A stretch of 64,000 nt of DNA from Neofusicoccum parvum (taxonomy: Eukaryota; Ascomycota; Dothideomycetes; Botryosphaeriales; Botryosphaeriaceae): NCBI GenBank assembly GCA_020912385.1, contig CP087212.1:496001-560000 (forward strand), read 5' to 3'. A model generated the notes under the pieces. It was given only the letters and a program-made list of their open reading frames with translations, was not told the origin of the DNA and made no database searches. Of the stretch, positions 52,526 through 62,304 are shown piece after piece; the first letter of the stretch is position 1; the number at the start of each line of letters is the position of its first letter. Position numbers and translations under genes: made by a program.

Positions 52526-53120
52526 GGTTGGTTGTTGGCGGTGAACGATGAAGATCGCTGAGGCCGTTGGGGTTGGCTGCGCAGCCAGCTGGGTTTATTA
52601 ACATAGCTCCACGAGGCGTTGAAATCCGCGGTACGCATGCTTAAACGGTGATCCAAGTTCTGGCCAGGTGGGTCTCGAGAACCGTGGTAGATCTCAGGGT
52701 CAGCCCATCCACTCGACAGATAGGGCCAACGTGGCTTCATGGAACATTCGATTGCAAATCCACGTCATGAAGATCTCACTTTCCTTGGACTCTGGCGGTG
52801 AAGGCTTCTCAGTGCTTTAGGAGAGTGTCGCTGCGTGCAGAGTCTTGAAACAGACGACCGGGCGAGAAGTCACGCCGAGACGCGCTGCGTTCTTCACTCC
52901 CTGAGCGCGATCTCTCGTGACCAGCCTCATTCCACTATCCAAGGTCGGATAAGACAGTGGACGACGCACACACTTAATTGAGCATCCATCTTATTATTTG
53001 TAAAGATTTTGATGCTCTCCAGGACCCGGCCCGAGATTGCGAGAGAATTTACTCCGTCCCCCAGAATTCCAGGACCATCGCACGAGCGAATGGCATCCTC
53101 CCACAGCTCTCCGTTGCCAT
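52526..53120. other. Intergenic spacer in the membrane-protein trio
   Basis: About 0.6 kb between two same-strand genes, holding the promoter of the coiled-coil gene. Nothing else is seen. Confidence 0.45.
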
Positions 53121-53729
53121 CTAACCGAGAAAATAGCTCAGGGCAATCGAGCATGCGAAAGCAACGACAACAGCGAAAATCCCATCACTCACACCCCTCC
53201 CGACTGACCTCCGACCAGCTTCAAGCCGAACAGTCGGCTTCTTCCAGACATGACGCACTGCCTCAGTCATGTCGTTGTTCAGTAGTACATGCTCCACCAG
53301 CCAAACCGCGGCCAGCAGCCCTGGGAAAGCAAAGCGATCCACCAAGCCGCTATTGAGCGCTCGCAGACACAGCGTCGCCGATGAAGAGGCTGTGCACAAG
53401 CCGGAATAGTACATCGCCGAGCTGTGACCCAAGCACCAGAGCGACGCAGCTGCCGCTACGACACCGAAGCTGATAAACGTGGCCTCGACGTACACGATGA
53501 GCTCTTCATCGCGGTGGAGCGCCAGAAAGGTTGTGACGTTGTTTCGGGTGCCGATGGAGGCTTCTTCGTCAAATCTCTTGCCCATCGCGACGCCGCGTGG
53601 GTTGTATCTAGTGTTGGTTTTGCTTTTATTGGAACTTCCCAACGACATGTTATAGGGCTTGTACGTGGATGAAGTGGTGGGCGCTGCGGTGGGGATGCGG
53701 GAGCGAGGAGAGACTGCGGAGCGCTGCAT
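53121..53729 (-). CDS. Small four-TM protein, unknown
   Basis: One exon, 202 aa. Residues 1-60 are Ser/Thr/Arg rich with no clear signal peptide. Four hydrophobic segments follow: LIVYVEATFISFGVVAAAAS at about 77, MYYSGLCTASSSATLCL at about 105, FAFPGLLAAVWLVEHVLL at about 134, and DGIFAVVVAFACSIALSYFL at the C terminus. I do not recognise a family. It may start at a later in-frame ATG (residue 28 or 49). It lies on the same strand as two other genes for proteins that end in a membrane helix. Confidence 0.6.
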   Translation of the reverse strand: MQRSAVSPRSRIPTAAPTTSSTYKPYNMSLGSSNKSKTNTRYNPRGVAMGKRFDEEASIGTRNNVTTFLALHRDEELIVYVEATFISFGVVAAAASLWCLGHSSAMYYSGLCTASSSATLCLRALNSGLVDRFAFPGLLAAVWLVEHVLLNNDMTEAVRHVWKKPTVRLEAGRRSVGRGVSDGIFAVVVAFACSIALSYFLG

Positions 53730-54660
53730 GTTCGCGTCTGCGAGCTGGGTTAGAGTTTGAAGATGCTGTGGTTAGTTGGGGACGTACTGTGATGTAATTC
53801 GGAGATGTAGCTTCTTCGGGGGAAGGGCGCTGGCATTTTTCAATGAGATACTTGCGATTGAGAGGTTTGGTATTGAGAGAGTATGGTGAAGGCTATCAAC
53901 GCGAGAGGTGATATATACGTATGGATCATGCTTCTGCCTGATTACTGGGTGTTACCTGGTAACATCTCTGGCCGAAAAGTCCTCATACTTGGTTCGGGAG
54001 TCTGGACCCCGCAGCTTTTCTGAGACCCTGGGTGACATCACGTTGGGCTGGGAGAAAACTTCATATCTCAGCACGAGGAACCAGAGACGGAACCGGAGAG
54101 TCATCGACTCGAGCAACAGAACACGATCCAGACTCTCGCCGCCGGCCAGCTACACCGCATCACGCACCAGGCCATAGGCCAGACTACCCGGACGATGGAA
54201 GGCACAACACGGAACGTGCTCCATCCTCTGATCTTAAGCTATGAGAAGCAATTGGAAGCAGCCAAGTAGTTTGAGAAGGCCAACATATAATGAATGTTTA
54301 GTGAACTTCGGAACGGTAGGCCCTGAAAACATGGTTGCCTTGTTTGAGAAGCCTGGATTGCATGATTCTACTTATACGCTTGATCTAGAATCCTGAGACC
54401 TTCTCTGAGAACCTTTGAACCCTTTTACACAATATATTTATTCGTGGAGAGAAAGCCACAAGTCTCATGTGAACTTGCAAAACACACTCCATTGGGAATT
54501 GAAGCCTTCATCCACATGTGAGCCTCAGCAGGAGATGATTTAAAGCCGTCTGGAAGAATGTCCCATCTCCGCACAGGTGAGGGCACTTTGGCGTAAGATT
54601 GCAGAGAAACAAGACCGTCAACTCACTCCGCCACCGCGTCACTCCCTCCACTCATTCCCC
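53730..54660. other. Intergenic region
   Basis: About 0.9 kb between the small membrane-protein gene and the AtuA-family gene, AT-leaning in its second half. No gene seen. Confidence 0.5.
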
Positions 54661-56892
54661 CTACTCCACCCCCCTCACACTCTCCAGCCCCCTCTCCAAC
54701 TCCGCCACTCTCCTCCCATCCGGCCTCCTCATCCCGAGAATCCCCACCGGCACCTCCACCCACTTATCCCTCACATAATCCGCAAACCCCTTCCCAAAGC
54801 AATCCAACCGCGCCGAGCTGCTCACGCCGCGCCCCAGCACCCCATACACCACGAAATGCACGGCCGCGATGCCCGCAAACTCGACCCTCTCCACCCGCCA
54901 CGCCGGATCCCAGTCCTCCTCTCCGACCAGCGCCACGAAGCGCTCGCGGCTGAGATAGGTGCGCAGCCAGTCCCACGCCGCCCGCGCCGCCTCCGGCGCG
55001 CACCCCAGCGACGCGGCGTCGCGGACGAAGAAGCCGACGTTGAGGTTGGGGCCCTTGTCGCCGGAGCGCGCGAGGACGAGGTCGCCGAGGCGGAGTGGCG
55101 TGGTCGCGCCGAGGGCGGCGGGCGAGGCGGGCGCGGCGGTGTCGTACGAGGCGCGGGGCGCGAGTGGCGCAGTGATGGGTGGTGGGGTGGTGAGCGTGGT
55201 GGAGGCCGGGCTGCCGTCGGTGGAGAGGAGCGTGAGGGACGGCCGGAGCGCGGCTTGTGGGAGGATGGCGGCGTAGTAGGCGAGGAAGGGGAGGGGGGCG
55301 TAGGTGCGCGTGTCGCGGGTGGCGTGCCAGCCTGGAGCGGGAGGGCGTTAGTGGGTGTGGGGGAGGGGAGGGGGGGTAAGTACCGGAGAACTGCTGCATG
55401 GCGTACTCGCCGACGGTTTTGGGGATGGCGGAGATGAGGGAGGCGCGGGAGGCTTCGGCGAAGATGCGGAGGTAGGTTGTGCTGCGGAGCTGTGATCGAG
55501 GGTTCTCTTCCGGAATGCCGATTCTGATGGGATGGTTAGTGAGGTGTTGCAGGCGGATATGGGAGGCTTGGTTGCTCACACTTGGAACTCTAGCACGTCG
55601 AAGTCGTCGTGCACCCCGTCTTTCTTTAAACCATTCCTGATGACCTTCTCGTAGAGCCGGAACTTCTCTGCGCTGGCATATCCGCACGCATTTATGAGAA
55701 GCTCACTCTGGTATCCACCACGGTAGAAAATGGCAAGCTTCGTGGTGGGTGGAGGGGGTGCACCGCGGATGCCTGAGACTTTGACCCGGTTGGGACCAAC
55801 TTGCTCTACCCGAATGTCATCCAAGATTGCCTTGACGTCGCTGTTGAGGTAGACATTCCCTTGGAGCTCGTAGAGAAACTGACACTTCACTGTGTCAGCA
55901 GTCACAAAGCCTTTCCCCGACTCATGTTTCGTGATAACGCAAGATCCGTCTTCGTCTACTTCAGCGATGGGATGCCTCAAGTCATAGAGATCGTCCAGGT
56001 CGTGCTCGTAGAAGGCTGAATAATTGGCACCAGTGACAAAGCTCGAGCATTCGATCAGATGGCCAGCAATCAGTGCACCGGCAAGACAATCAAAGTCTCT
56101 GTCAGACCACGAGTGCCAGTACGCTGCAGCTCCAACCACCTGCTATTTGTTAGCGTCGACAATGAAGTGTTCTCGATCTCTGGTGATTACCGGTGATGCG
56201 TCTGCCACTCTTCCACAAATGATGATGTCGGCACCCAAACCCAGTCCGAGCTTGATTTCACGAGCTCCCAGATACGCGTTCGCAGTTACGACGGGGTGAT
56301 CGACGGTGTTCTTCAAAGCGAGAGCATCTTTGGGGACATGCACTTCAGAGTTGTCGGCGTCCAGTTGTGGGAGGAGTTCTCCCCTCTCCAGCTGCTCTTT
56401 GACCATGGATGTGAGGTTGTCTCCCTCAACATAGGCAACTTTCAAGTCATAGCCTCGTTTCGAGACCTGGCACGATCAGCGTCGGACCCACTTGGTGGAG
56501 CGTTGAGCCTGGAAATACCAGTTCTTGCGTCTTTAGAGCAAGGCCTTTGGGATTCTGGGCACCTCCATTGATGACCAGTTTGATCTTCTTCTCGGCCAGT
56601 AAGTCAACAGTTTGCTGAATGCCGTCCCAAGCCGTTGCTTCGTAGCCCGGGTGGCTGCCGGCTGCCATTGCCTCGGCGATATTGCCAAGATTGAACTCGG
56701 CAAGATAATCTCCAGTGATGAAGTCAACGTCGCCATGCTCGGCCTGGAAACGCATATGGTATCCGGGGTCGACTGCATGATGAATGATGAGAGAGCGTCG
56801 ATTTAAGCTGAGCTTTGATGCCTACCGCTGTAGCCAGAGCAATTTGCAATCCGCACCGGACGAGGCTTCCGCCATGTGTCTTCTTCGGCCAT
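54661..56892 (-). CDS. AtuA-family (DUF1446) protein
   Basis: Six exons, 56892-56826, 56772-56519, 56466-56191, 56139-55580, 55523-55384 and 55331-54661, give 655 aa; all introns are GT/AG, about 50 nt, and in frame. The N-terminal 450 residues are the acyclic terpene utilisation AtuA domain: VRIANCSGYS, VDFITGDYLAEFNLG, KLVINGGAQNPKGLA, KVAYVEGDNL, IIICGRVADASP and AAAYWHSW. The last 130 residues match the small AtuA-type ferredoxin-fold unit, with LVLARSGDKGPNLNVGFFVR. In Pseudomonas AtuA is needed for citronellol and geranyl-CoA breakdown, but its reaction is not firmly known; fungal members carry both domains in one chain. No mitochondrial leader is evident. It is head to head with a family III CoA-transferase, which suggests work on a CoA-linked intermediate. 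Confidence 0.88.
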
Positions 56893-57567
56893 TGTTGAAG
56901 CCCCGCGACAGTTGAGATGTGACAGATCGAGATCCAAAGTGAAAGCTGCTGGTGTGTGCGCCTGTGAAGCTGATTGGACACGACGACTTTACGATGTAAC
57001 AGAGAGCTGAGGCGGTCGTGCGGGAGCAGAAAGCTACCATGGCTGCAAGAAAGATAAAGACGCCCGATACTTAAATGAAATGCACAGAAAAGGATACGAA
57101 GAACCGCGTATCCCCACTGTGGCTCACTGTAAAGGGTATCGCGGGCCGATGGAGTGGGGGCGAGGTCCTCGTCGGCAGAGAGTTGCCATGCAGAAAACGC
57201 AGGTTGGTGCAGCTCATGTCGGGCGTTGTTTTAGACGCCAGCCCAGTCTCCGTGGCTTGCAGGATCCGAGTGCTTATGCTTAACAGAATAAGGCAGAGAA
57301 TAAGACGGAGAGAAGGAAGCAATGTCAAGGGGCTTCGGTGGTCGGAAGCGGAAGGGAGTCCCCGCCCCGCTTGCCGCGCCCCGCAACCCCCCACAAAGGG
57401 TTTGACAGCCGACTTTTCTCTCCTTCACGACTCAGTCCACACCATGGTGCATCGGGTGATGCGATTGGAGTTTCGTGTTTGGTGGCGCAGCTGCCATGCT
57501 TCTTTAAGAGCGCCGCTTCCCTTGCGCAGCCCGAAGCCTCCAGTCTCGACAACCGCTTTCTCTCGCC
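56893..57567. promoter_or_regulatory. Shared divergent promoter of the AtuA and CoA-transferase genes
   Basis: 675 bp lie between the two ATGs. Three matches to the SYGGRG core bound by CreA-type carbon-repression factors are present: CCCCAC at 57112, GTGGGG at 57154 and CCCCAC at 57389. The first two are part of a 7-bp inverted repeat (CCCCACT/AGTGGGG). Short cores like this arise by chance, so regulation by carbon source is inference only. Confidence 0.4.
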
Positions 57568-59657
57568 ATGAACGGACACATTGAGAAGAACACTGGCTCT
57601 TACAGCATTCCCCAGGAAGCTCAAAAGATCTTCCTTGAGGGTGTTATCAACAATGCTCTTGTCTCCAAGAACTTGCCGCCGGAAGCAGCAGAACTCGCCC
57701 GGAATGTCAAGTTTGAGGGCTCAGCATTGCCTTCTGTTCCTATAAATTGGCGCTTCGCCGAGAGCATATCCTCTCTCAAGGCTTTGGAGGCTACTATGGT
57801 CAATGTGCTTCTGAAGAGGAAGTACAATGTCCAGCCTCAAAAGGTCACCATTGATACGTATGACTCCCATTGTTTTCAGAATTCAAAATATCTTTCCAGC
57901 AATTTCAACCGTTCCTCTGCTTCAAATCTATCTATCTTAAATGTCAGAGTACCATTTCGCTACATTAAGCTCCGTTTATCAAAAATAATTCTGCGCCCAA
58001 ATATCCCTTTCCACACTTGCCACACCTCTGAACTCCCAGAACCCCCACTAACCCCGCCCTCCCAGCGACCACGCCCAACTCTTTTTCATGTCCCTCCTCA
58101 TCACCACCCTCGACGGCGAGCCCTTCGGCGTCGGCCGGCCCTCGACGCCGCACCTCGCGGCGCTCGCCGACCAGTACTTCCCCAGCTGGGACAGGCACGG
58201 GCTGGCGTCGAGCGCGCACCGCGCCTCGGCCACCAACATCTACCGGTGCGCGGACGGCCGCTTCTTCCACCTGCACGGCAGCATGGACCCGGCGCCGACG
58301 CTGCGCAGCCTGGGCCTGCCGCTCGACGCGGCCGCCGCGAGCGAGGAGGCCTCGTACCGCCCGTTCGTCGATGCCATCGCGCGGATCGACTCGGAGGCCC
58401 TGCAGCGCATGGCCAGCGATGAGGCGAGGCAGGCCGGCACCATCTGCTGGACTGCGGATGAGTACGCTGCGAGCGAGCATGGGAGGGCGAATGCTCACGT
58501 CGGTTTGTACGAGGTCGATGCGTTTGCGTACGCGGCGCAGAGGCCGGGGTGGTGGCCTGAGTATGATGGCCCGGCTGGGCTGAAGACTGGGCCCCGGAGG
58601 CCGCTGGCTGGGTTGAAGGTCGTGGATTTGACGAGGGTGGTGGCGGCGCCGGCGGTGACGAGGGGGCTGGCGGAGCTGGGGGCGAGTGTGATGAGGGTGA
58701 CGAGTCCGCATTTGACGGATCATAGTCAGTGCCATATTGATCTGAATTGGGGGAAGTGGAATTGCTGTCTGGATTTTAAGGACGAGGCGGATAGGAAGAA
58801 GTGTGTGGAGTTGATCAAGGAGGCGGATGTGGTGGTGACGGGGTACCGGCCCGGGGTGTTGGACAAGTATGGCTTCTCGTACGAGGGGTTGTTTGATATC
58901 TGCAAGGAGAGGGAGAGGGGTCTGATCGTGGTGCGGGAGAACTCGTATGGATGGCATGGACCGTGGAGCTACAGGAGCGGTTGGCAGCAGATCAGTGATG
59001 CGGTAAGTTCGGGTGTCAAGTCTCGGAGGCAGAGGATGCTCATCAGTTCAACAGAATTGCGGCGTCTCCATGGAATTCGGCCGTGCGATGGGAAATGATG
59101 AGCCAGTCACTCCCGTATTCCCTAACTCCGACTACTGTACCGGAGTTTGCGGTGTGGTCGGGACGCTCGATGCTCTAATGCGGCGCGCCCAGGATGGCGG
59201 TTCCTACAAAGTCGATGTCAGTATTCTTCATGCTCGTTCTCGTTTTAATCTTGTTTCTGGGACTAACCCTCTCTAGGTTGCGCTGAACTACTACTCACAG
59301 TGGCTCGTCAACAGCGTTGGCACCTACCCGGCAGCTATCTGGAAAGACGTCTGGGCGCGCAATGGCTCTCCCGTTTTCCGTCACTACCACAACATGCCAT
59401 ACACGATCCCGCGTTTTCTGAACATGCTGACCCAGCACAGCAGCAACGTGCTGTTCAAGCCGGAGTATTTTGAGGAGCGGTGGTCCGGATATATGGGCCG
59501 CACCATCCGCACGCCTAAGCCGGTTGCTAAGTATGAAGTGGCCGACGGTGTCGCGGAGGAAGAAAAAGTCAAGCTAGGGTTCAATGTGAGCACGCGGACG
59601 AATGGTGTGGATAAGCCGAGGTGGCCGGAGGATTTGATGACGGAGATTGTGGCATAA
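57568..59657 (+). CDS. CaiB/BaiF (family III) CoA-transferase
   Basis: Four exons, 57568-57857, 58066-59002, 59055-59216 and 59277-59657, give 589 aa. Intron 1 is long (208 nt), the others 52 and 60 nt. The typical CaiB start, LKVVDLTRVVAAPAVTRGLA with LGASVMRV, lies far inside at about residue 255, followed by LNWGKWNCCLDFK, ADVVVTGYRPGVLDKYGF and NSDYCTGVCGVVGTLDAL. The Asp of NSDYC (about residue 436) fits the catalytic Asp that takes the acyl group. The first 250 residues hold a second, weaker part of the fold (DGEPFGVGRPSTPHLAAL). Family III enzymes pass CoA between acids, or act as racemases on acyl-CoA. No peroxisomal C-terminal signal (it ends EIVA) or clear mitochondrial leader is seen. 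It shares its promoter with the AtuA gene. Confidence 0.88.
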
Positions 59658-60165
59658 TTGCTACCGATGAGAAGTTCAATTGCCTCACGTAGTCTGTTGG
59701 ACCGACAGAAATCAGCATAAGTCACTCAACACTCATTGCAGTTCGATAGTCTAAATATTAGTGGGGCCATCCAAACTCTAGTGATGCCCTCTTGGTGTCC
59801 AGGAACACCGGTAGCGAGTGCAAACCCTGCACCCACGTCAAACCGGGGGAAGGGAACGATGTAGAAGGAATAGATTATCACGGGGCCTGATCTACATATT
59901 TAAATAGAAAGGAACCAGCATAAAGGAAATTCTACCTTGCTTTCAGACCTCCGTTTCCACATCTTGACCCTTATATCCGAAATTTGATAGGAAAAAGTGT
60001 AAAGCGGGTGCAGACGGAGCATAAGAGTACGAAGAAGGGAGAGATATGTAAGGTCAACGTATACACGGCCGGTGAACTCATACCAATATAGTGTGGGCTG
60101 CGACGAATAATTGAAGGAGAGCCGTCATGACCGAAACATCGATGCCAAAATTCTCCCATCTCCTC
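59658..60165. other. Intergenic region between convergent genes
   Basis: About 0.5 kb, AT-leaning, between the stop codons of the CoA-transferase and the APH-like kinase. No gene seen. Confidence 0.5.
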
Positions 60166-61492
60166 CTATTCCAACAGCCCCAACACGGGCGCCAACGGCC
60201 CCTTCTTCACCACATCCCAATCGGCCTCCCTCCCCGCAACCAGGTACTCCCTCCCCACCTTCACCAGCTCCTCCGTCTCCTCCACGCCGCACCATTCCAC
60301 CCTCGTCGGCCAAAACGCCACATGCACACCAAAATGCACCACCACCCTCCTCACCCATTCCGCGCCCTTCCCTCCCCCAACCGCACCAACGTACGCCTCC
60401 AAAAACGCACCCAACAGCCCCTTCCCCCCGCAAAACCGATCCAGCAACCACGCCTCCGCCGCAAACTGCGCCACGTCCGTCGCGCCCGTCCCCCTGCGCG
60501 TCATCTCCCAGTCGACGACGCTCAGCGTCTTGCCGCGCGCCGGCTCGTCCTGTACGAGCACGTTGCCGGGCCAGAAGTCGCCGTGGCACAGGCACTCGTC
60601 GTCCGTGGCGAGGCGGGCGCCGAAGTCGTCGTTGACGGCGCGGGCGAGGCCGGCGTCCAGGCCGTACTTCTCGAAGGCGGTGGCGAGGTTGGCGTAGGCG
60701 TGGCGGTAGATGGACTTGGCCGTGGTGTTGTCGCGGGAGCGGAAGAGTGCGGGGGTGCGGTGGTGGAGCTGGGCGAGCCAGGTGCCCAGAGAGGCGCCGA
60801 TGGCGTGGATGGATGGGGCCGGGAGTGTGGGGTAGGCGGCTTTGAGGTTGTGGGGGCCGCAGTCGGAGAGGATGAGGATGGCGGCGTCGGGGTCGGAGTG
60901 GTGGAGGGTGGGAAGGCGGACGGCGGGGTGGGAGGGGGATGGTTGGGTGCTGTGGCGGGTTAGTGTTGAAGTTGGTCGGGAACTTGAGGTTGACCTCAGT
61001 TCGGGACAAGTCCCTTGGGCATCTAACAGCAAAACACAAACATGGAGTATTGAAGCATTCATCCGAATAAGAAAGCACATCAGAAAGACTGCCAAACCAA
61101 TCCGGATGCGTACCTCAACTCTCCGTTTCTCATCTTGCCAAAAGAGGACATGCCAAGAGGGTGTGTCCCGAATTCAGGCGTTTACGTTCCTGGAGCTGCT
61201 TGGTTGCAACCCAAGTGTAGGTGGATAGTTGGTAAATAACTTACGAGCTCAGAGTCTGTGGAAGTAGCGATAGGGCGTTGGCCTCGAAGGTGGTGCGGTC
61301 GACATTGAATGGAATAGCGGGGTTGGCCTTGACATATGGTTCTGCATGCTTGACGACTCGCGTCTCTCCCGATGGTAGAGTCAGGCGCCAGACGAAATTC
61401 CCCGTACCTCCAGATAATGGCTCGACGGAAGTGAAGTCAATCTCGGCGGAGTTCAGGTAGTCCTCCAGCTGCGACGTCGTTGTGATCTCCAT
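60166..61492 (-). CDS. APH-fold small-molecule kinase
   Basis: Two exons, 61492-61245 and 60949-60166, give 343 aa. The intron is 295 nt, unusually long for this window, with GTAAGT, a CACTAAC branch site and CCACAG. The N lobe has LSGGTGNFVWRL (nucleotide-binding loop) and TRVVKHAEPYV with the likely Lys. The catalytic loop is CHGDFWPGNVLV near residue 204, the HGDxxxxN Brenner motif, and VVDWEM near 228 supplies the metal-binding Asp. This is the aminoglycoside phosphotransferase/choline kinase superfamily (PF01636), where fungal members include methylthioribose-kinase-like and homoserine-kinase-like proteins. The substrate cannot be told. It lies tail to tail with the CoA-transferase gene; a link to that module is possible but not shown. 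Confidence 0.85.
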
Positions 61493-62304
61493 CCTGTTAA
61501 ATCACGGTGACAGACGCGTTGGAGGGAGAGGGCAAGAGAGAAACAACGCAGCTGACTGAGAACCTGGAAGAGAATCAGTGAAGCCCCAATGGACTAGTTG
61601 TTGATGGGGATGGGCTTTACTTGTGTGTGGAAGTTGCAAGGCGAGCTGAGAGTTTGCCCGCTTGGCAGCTTCCATATGCGGCAGGCGCGGTGAACTGCGG
61701 TGACGGCGGAGAAAAGCTGTTCGGATGTGAGTCATGGCAGAGATGTGGCTTGGGGCTGACAGACATCAACAGAGCCTTGCACTATCCTGTCGTTCCCCGC
61801 CAAGACTCCACACTGCGGGGTGGGTTGCACTCTTCAGTGGCTTTTGCTGCTAGCCTCTATTGTTGGCCGTGAGCTAAGAACCCCAGGAAGCCATGAGCCT
61901 CAAGGCTAACTATGAGACCGAGAGGGTTCAGGGCCAGAAACCAGGCTAAAACAGCCCATCAAAAGAATGAACAAGCACAACGAGCGCGTTGGACAATCTC
62001 TTTAGTTCAATGTGGTCTGGTGGGAAGGGTTGAGCGGGCAGGCACGAGGATCGTCGGGTGCCTTTGGCGAGCGCGCAAGCCGGTGTTTTCCCGATGTAAA
62101 CAGACCGCGGCCTCAACCAGCGACTCAGAGCTAGCTCAACCCTCCCGAATCCTCCAATGCACCCGTCTTTGCTGTAATCCCACTTCGCGCACCAGTGACC
62201 GGTCACTGCTATTCGGATCCCATGGTCTACACGCAGCTTTAGCATCCGCGCCTTCCTCGAGCTTCACGGACGCGCTCGGCTGCTCACGCGTCACCAACGC
62301 CGCC
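61493..62304. other. Divergent promoter of the kinase and Fta1 genes
   Basis: About 0.8 kb. The Fta1 frame stays open upstream to an ATG at 61912, but the added 131 residues are Cys/Arg/Ser rich and do not look like protein. Nothing else is seen. Confidence 0.45.

Noticed and set aside
54577..55437. 286-codon plus-strand open frame
   Set aside because: Antisense to the AtuA C-terminal exons, which carry clear family motifs; the antisense text is Arg/Pro/Gly rich without motifs.
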